DNA from: Tieghemiomyces parasiticus
Taxonomy: Eukaryota; Kickxellomycota; Dimargaritomycetes; Dimargaritales; Dimargaritaceae
Direction of reading: 5' to 3'
NCBI GenBank assembly: GCA_027575765.1
Contig: JANBPT010001053.1
Span: 1 to 15,722 of the forward strand
Length of the DNA: 15,722 nt
Positions 8,428 to 15,722 of this stretch are shown in pieces. A program made the translations under genes and the position numbers. Numbering within the stretch: position 1 is the first letter of the stretch; each line of letters starts with the position of its first letter. Below the pieces are notes generated by a model. The model did not search any database, had not been told where the DNA came from, and worked only from the letters and a program-made list of their open reading frames with translations.

Positions 8428-9705
8428 TCCCACGCGTGTACTTTTAATGTTTTTCATTCCCTGGCAACCTCCCTTTGATGGCTATTCCAGATCTAGCCGC
8501 CTACGCCCATTGTACGATACGATCCGTTGCTAAAGGGGTTTCCTGCCCGTCTTCATCCTTTCCACGCTTTATGCACCTATTCAAATTACCCTAGCCTATC
8601 GCTTGGCCAAACCCGCTTGCTTGGACTCTCCCTTAGAATGAAGGTCTAATGTGCATCGCAATATCTCAGGGCGTTAAAATTGACGCTACAGTGTTTTCCT
8701 TCCGTCGTCTAGGTGCGCATACTGGCGAAAATGATTCGATGGGCTCATTCGATAAGCGTCGTTAAACTCCGTGCCGTTCACTTTAGAAGTAATAGAACTC
8801 CAACTCCAAGGCCCCACGGTTGATTACACGCGTTTCGTGCCAAGCGTAGAAGCAGCGGCGGCTTAAGGTTGAAGAGGCGGGGCTACCGGTTCGGCTTTGC
8901 GCTCTTGCCCCAGGGATTCGGTAAACTCTAATGGAGCCAGTGCCTAAAGAACGACCAGACCCACTGCCATTGCAACGGGGCGCACGACCCGATTGAGAAG
9001 GACAAGGGGGATGAAGACCGAGGGAGGGTTGTTTGGTGAGAAAGCCAATAGGAAAATGATAATTTATTACACGCTTAGCGAATAAACCCAAATGGACAAT
9101 TCGCTCGCCTCGAATATGTGCACTTGATAGGTAACGCAAAGCCGATTGGTGTCGGTGGAGGGGCCTGGCTCCGGTTCCTCCGCCATGATGGGGAGGGGCC
9201 GGGGTTCCAGCCGAGTTCGCCTCCGATGTTGGAAGGCCACTTACCGCCTTGACCACGAACGTGTGGTGGTTCTTGGTGGAAGCCCCGTTTAGGTGATCCC
9301 ATCAGGTTGGCTGCGGGCTTAGACGGAAAGGCCTCCCAGTAATCTCTACGGTTGCAATATGCGCGAGAGTAGTATGGCGCCGGTGTGCATGTTGTTTGAG
9401 CTCGCTGCTTGCACCGGCAATGGTCATAATTAATTCTTCATTGAACTTATCTAGCCGTGGTTCAAGTTGAACCAGGGGGCCAGCCTAAGCGGAGTTGGCC
9501 AGATATGCAACTGGACGCAGGCCGGTAATTTTAAAACCGTCCCAAAAAGCCCCGTCCCAGCCAAAGCAGGTGTAACCAGTTCGATCGCCTTCTTTCCATG
9601 GCTGGCTCATTTCACATATCTTGTACTTTGTACTCATTCGTTCACATTTCCTCGACCCATTCTTTACCGTACTATTCCTCTTTTTTTACCACCCTCATAT
9701 ACGCT
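8428..9705. other. Intergenic region between the RING and Mgr2 genes
   Basis: 1.28 kb with no supported gene. The longest minus-strand frame (8783-9256) has no ATG, and a frame of that length is expected by chance in a window this size. The region contains AATAAA at 9081-9086 (far from the RING stop), a GCCGGTG/CACCGGC inverted repeat (9379-9385 with 9412-9418) and a 17-base palindrome at 9458-9474. The last 100 bases are pyrimidine-rich and serve as the Mgr2 leader. Confidence 0.5.
9458..9474. repeat. 17-bp palindrome upstream of Mgr2
   Basis: TGGTTCAAGTTGAACCA is a perfect inverted repeat of 8-base arms around one G, 231 bases before the Mgr2 ATG. It could be a binding site for a dimeric regulator. 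It is too short for a stable terminator hairpin in a eukaryote and is not a tRNA B box, since the rest of a tRNA is missing. Confidence 0.4.
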
Positions 9706-10179
9706 ATGGCCGAACCTTCCGCCTGGGATAAAATGAAGCTGGGCGCCCTAATGGGTACCACCGTTGGTCTAGGCCTTGGTGCCATTTTTGGCATAATCAC
9801 TATCCTGAGGTAAATCAAGGGACGACGGCGCGACCGGTAACTCAATCTTCTTTTTTTTCTTCCAATAGTTCTAGTGCGCAGCTAGAACATTGGCCCAGGA
9901 CAAAGTCCAGCTACTAACCGACGGCCCAATCTGAATTTCTACTCACCTTGGACGGCCGCTAATCCCAGAGTTGGCCCTGGCCCTAAGGGCTACCTTAGCA
10001 CGATGGGTCAATACATGCTGTCCTCGGGGGCCACATTCGGTTTCTTCATGAGCATTGGCAGCGTGATTCGTACTGAGGGCAAGTTCCAGCAGCCTCGGCT
10101 ACTTGGCCCCCAAGCTGTTCCCGTCCACCAACTACCCATCCGTATCGTGGGCACCCCCAAGTCAGCCGCTGAATCCTAG
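9706..10179 (+). CDS. MGR2: Mgr2/Romo1 family mitochondrial inner-membrane protein, two exons
   Basis: Exons 9706-9809 and 9969-10179, giving 104 residues. The junction codon is AG|A (Arg35). In yeast, Mgr2 is a subunit of the TIM23 presequence translocase that couples TIM21 and gates lateral release of inner-membrane proteins; the animal member is Romo1. Family hallmarks are visible: SAWDKMKLGALMGTTVG leading into a first glycine-rich membrane helix (about 11-34), then VGPGPKGYLSTMGQYM and a second helix SSGATFGFFMSIGSVIR (53-69) with small-residue packing. The soluble tail 70-104 is poorly conserved, as usual. Length matches the family at about 80-115. The chosen ATG gives the normal N terminus. 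An in-frame ATG at 9598 would add 36 residues (MAGSFHISCTLYSF...), but that segment lies in the pyrimidine-rich leader and has no family counterpart. Confidence 0.93.
9810..9968 (+). other. Mgr2 intron with perfect TACTAAC branch site
   Basis: 159-nt phase-2 intron with a GTAAAT donor. TACTAAC lies at 9912-9918 and the first AG after it is the acceptor (CCCAG, ending 9968), 50 nt downstream. Without splicing the frame hits TAA at 9811-9813. Splicing restores the conserved GPGP segment of the family, which confirms the junction. Confidence 0.9.
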
Positions 10180-10506
10180 AGAGCCTAGGAAATATATCAG
10201 AGCTTACCGGGGCCTTAGACTAATGGAGTCAAGGCCGGCAATACGTACCCTCGCAATATACGCTACCCAATAAATGCCGCTATGCACCCTTGGTGGGGCT
10301 TGTCAATTGAAAAGGTCAAGGCCCTGTCCTAAGTCACCATGGGTAAGGGGCTGCTACATTACGAGGACATTTCCTTTGGTGTTTTATAGAATACTTTTTT
10401 GGAAGTGACGAAAGAACTCTGCCGTGGCAGTCATCGGTAACCCACGAGGCGGCAGGCGTTGGAGATGGCCTCCCACGTTTCTCGCCGCCATTACAACGTT
10501 CACTTT
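10180..10506. other. Convergent 3' region between Mgr2 and the PPR gene
   Basis: 327 bases between two stop codons, serving as the 3' UTRs of both genes. The plus strand has AATAAA at 10269-10274. On the minus strand no exact AATAAA was seen; CTATAAAAC around 10381-10389 is the nearest A/T-rich element. Nothing else was recognised. Confidence 0.6.
10269..10274 (+). terminator. Poly(A) signal of the Mgr2 gene
   Basis: AATAAA 90 bases past the Mgr2 stop codon, the normal position and sequence for a cleavage and polyadenylation signal. Confidence 0.5.
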
Positions 10507-12930
10507 TTAGGCCGCTGTGCCCCGGGGTTTGGCCAATTTGTGTTGACTCTTAATCTCATTCCATATGGGCACGGTCCGGGGAAAATGTTCAGCCAGGCAA
10601 GCGTCGATAGCAAGGGTGGCAAACTCGCGCTGGTACGATACCAGGAACCTCAGCAAGGTAGACAAGAACTTGGCATCAGGCTCCATGCGGTAGGCCACCA
10701 TATCTTGGGCCAGGACCTGAATGGCGAACGACGGCTGGCCTTGTCTAAAGTATGTTTCGACGAGCGACGTGAAATTGTTGATATTGAGCCGGACCCCGCG
10801 GCTGTGAGCTAACTCAATAATGGGCTGGATGTGGATGAGGTACCCTGGATGGGCGCAGGCGTCGAGGGCCACCGAGACGGTACAATTATCGATGGGAAAC
10901 CCGTGGAGAACGATGAGTTCCCACATTTGGAACGCGTCGATTGGGCTGTCCACGCGGTTGTAGGCGTCGAGAAGGGCATTGTAAATGACCATGTTGGGCT
11001 CAACTCGGGTGTCCAGATTGAACAACCGGTGGACCAGGTGGACGCCGTCGCTGTCCCGGACGTCGGCGAATCCCTTGATCATGATGGTGTAGCTATGGAG
11101 GTTCGGGTACACCCGAGCCACGATCATTTCCTCGAAGAGTGCCAGGGCGCGGGTCATCTGGCCTGACTTGGCGTAGGCGCGCAAGGCGGTGCTGTACGTG
11201 TATATATTGGGCTTCAAGCCGTCCTCTACAAAGATCTGGTACAGCTTGGTGGCCTCCTCGGGGTCGCCGCTCTTGGTATAGGCGCTCATGATGATGTGGG
11301 CAGTGTAGTTGTTGATGGCCACCCCATGGTCAATCATGCGCTGGAACAGCGTGATAACCCGTGTATACTGGTTTCGCCGGAGATGGCCGCCCATGATGAT
11401 GTTGTACATGTGGCGCATGGGTTGGAGTCCATGGGTCAGCATACCCCCCAGAATCTGCTCGGCCACTTCCACTTCGCCGCGCTGGCACAGGCCCGTGATG
11501 ACGATACTGTAGGTGTGTGGAGTGGGCAGCATCACTGCCTGGTGCGCCTCGGGTTCCTGCAGTCGCGCCTCCAGGTCCTGGAAAATAGCCATGGCGGCCG
11601 CCCGGTCCCCGCGCGCGAATGCCGCTTTCATGAGATTGTTGCTGACGTAGGCGCTGGTGGGTACCTGGTCACGCTGCATGAGAGCGTACAGGGCGTCGAC
11701 GTCGCCGAACCGGCCACAGTCGGCTAGGGCGTTGATGGCGGTACCGAAGAGGTGGGGGCCCAGCCGGGCGCCGCCCTCGTGTAGGGCCGTGAAAAGATCC
11801 TGTACGCGCCGAGGCTCGCGCAACCGGCCAAAAGCGGCGATGAAATCAGCCGCCACCTTCTCCTCGATCGGACCGTGCGACGTGGCAGCGCCGGCCGGTT
11901 GTAGCTCACCGTAAAGTTGGTGCACGAATGACCGGTCGCCCTCCTGGGCAAACACCCGGGCCAGACGGCCGAGGAAGACCGTCGGGAGGTCGTCGCCGGC
12001 ATCGCGCACTTCGGTATACACGGTTCGTGCGGTGGTCAGATCGCGTGTCTCCAAGGCGACCTCGACCAGGCGGCCCAAAGTCTCCGCGTCAGGCGGCCCG
12101 GCAAGCCATCCGCGGACCTCGCGGTAAAACTCAAGGGCACCTGGGGCATCCCCAGCATTCCGAAAGGCACTCAGCTGGGTGCGGAGGGCGGCCTGGGTGG
12201 GGATCCGGCCCGCTTTCCGGACCACCCGTAGTAGGTCTAGACCCGAGTCGGTATCGCCGATAGTGGCGTACACGTTCAACACGGGCAGGTAGTCCGTGTC
12301 GACTTCGGCCGCCTCCGTCGGCAGTGGCGATACGGTGGCCGCCAGCCAGTCCTTACATAGGGTACGCAAGCGGGTTCGGAGGGTCGGGCTAACCAAGTCG
12401 GCGTAGGGGGGCTCCGCAGTCGCCGCGGCTGTGGCCGCCCCATCTTCGTCCTTCTCAGCCGTATCCTCGTACACCCGAGCCCACTCGTCCTTCTCCACTT
12501 CGAAATCGGTTGTCTGCGGCGGCAGGAGGCTTGTTTGGCTGACTGCCAAACGCTCAAAGTCGGCCACCGTGAGCTTGCCGAGGAGTTCGGCATTGCGTAC
12601 GGAAATGTATGCCAGCCATGTGTCCTGCCCGCCGCCCACCTCCAACATTTCCCGCAGCCGGGCGACGATTGGATCGACCCGGGTATCCGTGGCAGTGCTA
12701 TAGTACCGTGGGGTCGAAGGAGCGGAACAGTGTTTAAAGCTGGTGGAGCAGGTGATCAAGTGCTGGCGGAGAGTAGCAATCCTCCGGTCCCTGTGGGCCT
12801 GAACGGCCAGAGACGTTTGGTGGTGCAGAATCTCAGTGTGGAGCGGGCGGGTCGATAACGTTGAAACGACGGCATTTCGCACCGGCCGACGGATCCGGGT
12901 GCCGAATCGTGGTAGCATATGCGTAAGCAT
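10507..12930 (-). CDS. Mitochondrial pentatricopeptide-repeat (PPR) RNA-binding protein
   Basis: Single-exon gene of 807 residues. The start ATG (12930-12928) opens an Arg/Ser/Thr-rich, acid-free stretch (MLPRFGTRIRRPVRNAVVS) typical of a matrix-targeting presequence. PPR proteins are helical-hairpin arrays that bind organellar transcripts and control their stability, processing or translation. Weak helical repeats run from about 225; clear PPR units with the 35-residue period follow at about 471-505 (HTYSIVITGLCQRGEVEVA), 506-540, 541-575 (NYTAHIIMSAYTKSGDPEEA), 576-610 (NIYTYSTALRAYAKSGQMTRA), 611-646, 647-681 and several degenerate ones to about 765. Residues 150-175 form an acidic, Ala-rich linker. 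No SMR, endonuclease or polymerase domain follows the array. The target RNA, and the orthologue among fungal PPR proteins, cannot be told by reading. It is convergent with Mgr2 and divergent from the TFIIF gene. Family confident; specific function unknown. Confidence 0.9.
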   Translation of the reverse strand: MLTHMLPRFGTRIRRPVRNAVVSTLSTRPLHTEILHHQTSLAVQAHRDRRIATLRQHLITCSTSFKHCSAPSTPRYYSTATDTRVDPIVARLREMLEVGGGQDTWLAYISVRNAELLGKLTVADFERLAVSQTSLLPPQTTDFEVEKDEWARVYEDTAEKDEDGAATAAATAEPPYADLVSPTLRTRLRTLCKDWLAATVSPLPTEAAEVDTDYLPVLNVYATIGDTDSGLDLLRVVRKAGRIPTQAALRTQLSAFRNAGDAPGALEFYREVRGWLAGPPDAETLGRLVEVALETRDLTTARTVYTEVRDAGDDLPTVFLGRLARVFAQEGDRSFVHQLYGELQPAGAATSHGPIEEKVAADFIAAFGRLREPRRVQDLFTALHEGGARLGPHLFGTAINALADCGRFGDVDALYALMQRDQVPTSAYVSNNLMKAAFARGDRAAAMAIFQDLEARLQEPEAHQAVMLPTPHTYSIVITGLCQRGEVEVAEQILGGMLTHGLQPMRHMYNIIMGGHLRRNQYTRVITLFQRMIDHGVAINNYTAHIIMSAYTKSGDPEEATKLYQIFVEDGLKPNIYTYSTALRAYAKSGQMTRALALFEEMIVARVYPNLHSYTIMIKGFADVRDSDGVHLVHRLFNLDTRVEPNMVIYNALLDAYNRVDSPIDAFQMWELIVLHGFPIDNCTVSVALDACAHPGYLIHIQPIIELAHSRGVRLNINNFTSLVETYFRQGQPSFAIQVLAQDMVAYRMEPDAKFLSTLLRFLVSYQREFATLAIDACLAEHFPRTVPIWNEIKSQHKLAKPRGTAA

Positions 12931-13512
12931 CGCAAACTAAAGTAGTTGGAGTAAAAAGTGATATCAAATAAGCTAGGGGTTGACAGCTGTGCACTTGCCG
13001 ATGTAGAAGAAGGTGGGTAGAATCCAGGAGGTGAAGCCCTGGCGATACGGGCGGAGAGACCAGGTGCTCTCTCTGAGTAGACCGCGTGCTACTGGGGCCA
13101 AATAACGACGAGCAGGCTAGGCAAATAGTGGCTGGGGCTCCTCGACTTGATTTCACCCTCCGTTAGCACCGATCCCCGTTCGTGCTATGATGGCGCCTGT
13201 TGCCGATTCTCCGGGCGGAAGAGATTAGGCGGCATACCACTTGCTAAGCGGAGCGAGGAAAGGGACTATAACTCGCCCTTATTCCCGAGTCGCCAGTCAA
13301 GCGGGAGAGTGACTACCCCTCAAACCTGCACTCGGCGGAGTGAAGCTTCCATTGCATTGTTTAAACCTCATCCCCTTCCATCGTACCCGACACTTCGCCT
13401 TCGCTGTACCATTTCTTCACAACCCAGTTAGGACCGCTACGCCACGAAACCTACCCTTCCTGATTCCTGCCCTCCGACTACCACTTTTTCTGCCTCTAAC
13501 CTGACTTCAACC
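12931..13512. promoter_or_regulatory. Divergent promoter between the PPR and TFIIF genes
   Basis: 582 bases separate the two start codons. The TFIIF side ends in a pyrimidine-rich leader (about 13370-13512). The PPR side is pyrimidine-rich when read on the minus strand. No consensus TATA box is present at a convincing distance for either gene, consistent with housekeeping expression. No further gene was supported; an ATG-less frame at 13147-13431 was disregarded. Confidence 0.5.
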
Positions 13513-14649
13513 ATGTTTTCCAAATCCAAGCAACCCTCCAAACCAGCACCGCCGGCCGTGGGCATGGACGACGACGGTGAAGACCTGCGGCTAGACGACA
13601 TCAATACCAAGGTTTGGTTGGTCAAAATCCCCAAGTTTCTCGCGGAGAAGTGGGGCGACATTGATGAGGAGAATGTCGACCTGGGCAAAGTACGCATCTA
13701 CGACCGACCGGACGCGCAGGGCAACAGTATTTCCATTCTCCTCTCGGACGCACCCATCAATGACGACCTACCACGTGAGTACACCCTCAAGCTGGTCAAC
13801 AACCAGGTCAAAAACATGTACGTATTCTCCGAAGACGCCCAGACTCACCAGACAGCGATGGCCGGGACGGTGCATCACGAGTGCGCGGTCACCCCGGTGT
13901 ACACTGAAGAGTACCGTCGGATCATGCGGACCCGGAATTTGGAGGCCGGGAAACCGTCGCGGACCGTGAAGGTGCTCGGCGATGGGTACAAGAAGGCCCT
14001 GTTGTCGACGACCCCCGGGATGCGCGACTTGGCCGCGCCCTACCGTAAGAAGGGCGCCCATTTGGATGCCAAGACCACCCGTATGCCCAAGCAGGAACTG
14101 ATGAACCTGCTCTTCCAGGCATTCGAAAAGTACCCTTACTGGTCGTTCAAGGGCCTCGTCGAATTCACCCAGCAACCAGCGGTAAGTTGAAATACGCAGT
14201 CTGCCCTTCTGTTAGGTGTAGCGGAGAGCGCTGTCGGGGTGTCGATACTCCATTCAAGAGGGATATATCACATTTCAACCCCTCCCCCTTCTTCAACCCT
14301 GATAATTCCAATAGGTTATCCCTACTTGCAGGTTAACGTATGACACTCCTCTACCAAACTTCCAACGATTCCCATCTACCTTTCCCTCCCTCCCTGCCCC
14401 CACCCTTCCTGACTCTGACAGGCCTTCCTCAAGGAGACTCTGTACGAGGTAGCGGTACTCAACAAGAAGGGCCAGTTCAATGCCATGTACCAGCTCAAAC
14501 CCGAGTTTTCGTTTAAGCATGGCGATGGGGCCGATCCAGCAGCTCCGACCGAGGGTACCGACGATACCGGTGCGGCCGGTGACGGGGCTGAAGCTGGAGG
14601 CGATGATGATGATAAGGACATGAGCGAGGACGATTTCGAGGAAGTCTAG
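13513..14649 (+). CDS. TFG2: TFIIF beta subunit (RAP30/Tfg2), two exons
   Basis: Exons 13513-14181 and 14422-14649, giving 298 residues with a phase-0 junction. TFIIF is a general factor that binds RNA polymerase II, brings it into the preinitiation complex and aids start-site selection. The N-terminal dimerisation domain begins with the family signature NTKVWLVKIPKFLAEKW (31-47) and runs to about 140, forming the triple-barrel with the alpha subunit. A linker follows. The winged-helix DNA-binding domain is at about 188-258: MPKQELMNLLFQAFEKYPYW, then SFKGLVEFTQQPA joined across the intron to AFLKETLYEVAVLNKKG and MYQLKPEF. The tail (about 263-298) is Asp/Glu/Gly-rich and ends SEDDFEEV. Length lies between human RAP30 (about 250) and yeast Tfg2 (about 400). 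The start is the first ATG after a pyrimidine-rich leader and sits at the expected distance before the VWLVK motif. Confidence 0.95.
14182..14421 (+). other. TFIIF beta intron
   Basis: 240-nt phase-0 intron with a consensus GTAAGT donor and TGACAG acceptor. The donor directly follows the QQPA codons and the acceptor directly precedes AFLKE, matching the uninterrupted winged-helix sequence of the family. An internal acceptor-like TTGCAG ending at 14331 leads to a TGA within four codons and is not used in this model. Confidence 0.85.
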
Positions 14650-15274
14650 GTTGAATGGGGCAGGCTGCCGCCGGCCAGTCCCCACTTTATTCTCCCGGAT
14701 CCACCATTTCCCAACTTGTACAACTTTCTGTTCTAATTTTATTTTTATTTGCTACTCACCCCTGCTTCACCGCATTTTTTCAGTGGAATAGAGGGCCACT
14801 ATCCAACGATTACAGATTAAGATGCGTAGTGATATGTAAGCCAGGACGGCAAGATCTCGAAGAAGGACACGATGCCTAATGTATTGAAATACCTGCCTAT
14901 GGTTAAAAGAGGCATAGTCTTCTAGCGAGATTGATAGTGGCAGTAGGCCACGTCAGAATTAGAACGGATATACTAACTACAGATGGTATAACAAGTTGAG
15001 AACAGTAGAGCAGGGGCGGGAAATGCGGGGCTATTATAAATGTACAAGGTAGAATCGATGCGTATCCGAACATCCCCCTCCCCTTACCAGCAAAGAAAAC
15101 TGACACCCAGGGAAATTTACCCTGTCAGCGACTACTAAATGATGATTATTTTTGGGGTCAACCGTTAAACCACCCTCAACGTGCCAAACGTCCGACAGGA
15201 GAAATTACCCTTTCTTTCTCTGTCTCTCTCCCCTTCCTCCTCCTTCCTCCTTCTGAACCCACGTATCCGGAGAT
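14650..15274. other. Convergent 3' region between TFIIF beta and the Snf2-type gene
   Basis: 625 bases with no gene. TTTATT occurs twice at 14738-14749, which reads as AATAAA on the minus strand but lies more than 500 bases past the Snf2-type stop. No plus-strand AATAAA follows the TFIIF stop closely. A polypyrimidine tract (C/T almost without break) covers about 15208-15255, next to the stop codon of the minus-strand gene. Otherwise nothing is recognised. Confidence 0.5.
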
Positions 15275-15722
15275 CTAACTCCGTCGGAACAGATACATAA
15301 GATCCTGGGCCGACAGCCGTCCGAGCTTCTCCGTCTCGTCGACGCCCTCGCCGAATGCCCGCTGGACAATCTTGCGTTTCTGTTCCTGGAGGGTCAAGAT
15401 GCGGTCTTCGATGGTATTGGGCACCGTAATCCGGTGCACGGTGACGGGTTGGGTCTGGCCGATCCGGTACACGCGGTCAGTGGCCTGGTCTTCGAGGGCC
15501 GGGTTCCACCACAAATCGAGGAGGATCACGTGGTTGGCGCAGCAGAGGTTGAGCCCGACCGACCCACACTTCATACTGATGAGCATCACAACTACCTCTT
15601 CATTCTCTTCCTCGTCATCATTAGCATCATCCGAATGCCCGGTATCGCCGCTGCCGCCGCCATAGAACCGCTTGACCATTTCCTCGCGTTCAAGGGGCGC
15701 CACGGATCCGTCAAAAATGAAA
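15275..15722 (-). CDS. Snf2-family DNA translocase, C-terminal part (Rad5/Uls1/Rrp-like), cut by window edge
   Basis: 148 residues are visible, open to the right edge, ending in TAG at 15277-15275. They form the C-terminal half of helicase lobe 2. FIFDGSVAPLEREEMVKRF corresponds to the DGS...R..F segment. Motif V is MLISMKCGSVGLNLCCANHV, and motif VI is DQATDRVYRIGQTQPV with both arginine fingers. The terminal QEQKRKIVQRAFGEG and LSAQDLMYLF brace are typical of the Rad5/Uls1/TTF2 group. Enzymes of this group use ATP to move along DNA and remodel protein-DNA complexes in repair or SUMO-linked turnover. The SMKxG form of motif V and the ANHV that follows most resemble Uls1/Rrp-type members, but a Rad5-type assignment cannot be excluded without the N-terminal half (HIRAN, RING). 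An acidic, low-complexity insert (SDDANDDEEENEE) lies between DGS and motif V. Confidence 0.9.
   Translation of the reverse strand, partial: FIFDGSVAPLEREEMVKRFYGGGSGDTGHSDDANDDEEENEEVVVMLISMKCGSVGLNLCCANHVILLDLWWNPALEDQATDRVYRIGQTQPVTVHRITVPNTIEDRILTLQEQKRKIVQRAFGEGVDETEKLGRLSAQDLMYLFRRS

Noticed and set aside
8783..9256. 157-codon minus-strand open frame
   Set aside because: It has no ATG and no recognisable motif. From the number of stop codons expected in a window of this size, about one such frame should arise by chance.
9455..9475. GGTTCAA as a tRNA B box
   Set aside because: The consensus continuation and any A box or acceptor stem are missing; the string is part of a simple palindrome.
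10831..11727. Long plus-strand open frames opposite the PPR gene
   Set aside because: They are antisense shadows of a GC-rich coding region; the PPR frame carries clear repeated motifs and a targeting sequence.

Overview
The window looks like nuclear DNA of a fungus with fairly compact, GC-rich genes and short spliceosomal introns. The evidence is a TFIIF beta subunit, an Mgr2/Romo1 mitochondrial inner-membrane protein, a mitochondrial PPR protein, a small heat shock protein, an RNF126-type RING protein and the end of a Snf2-type translocase. Introns of about 160-240 nt have GTAAGT/GTACGT/GTAAAT donors, and one carries a perfect TACTAAC branch site. An early-diverging (zygomycete-grade) lineage is my guess from overall style only; nothing in the window fixes the species.

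Layout. 1-470: left edge and promoter region. 614-1756 (+): a secreted, repeat-bearing protein of unrecognised family. 1757-5269: about 3.5 kb with no gene I can support, locally AT-rich. 5270-6106 (-): Hsp20. 6107-7026: divergent promoter. 7027-8427 (+, three exons): RING-H2 protein. 8428-9705: intergenic. 9706-10179 (+, two exons): Mgr2/Romo1. 10180-10506: convergent 3' region. 10507-12930 (-): 807-residue PPR protein. 12931-13512: divergent promoter. 13513-14649 (+, two exons): TFIIF beta. 14650-15274: convergent 3' region. 15275-15722 (-): C-terminal part of a Snf2/Rad5/Uls1-like ATPase, cut by the window edge.

There is no operon logic; genes alternate strand and share divergent promoters or convergent 3' ends. 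Functional pairings are modest: Hsp20 and the RING protein share a promoter region and both belong to protein quality control, and Mgr2 and the PPR protein are convergent and both mitochondrial. The most original item is the secreted protein, with four near-identical 16-residue Tyr/Gly/Asn/Pro repeats followed by a Gln-rich tail. I found no mobile element, CRISPR array, tRNA or rRNA that I could defend, and no convincing new multi-gene system.
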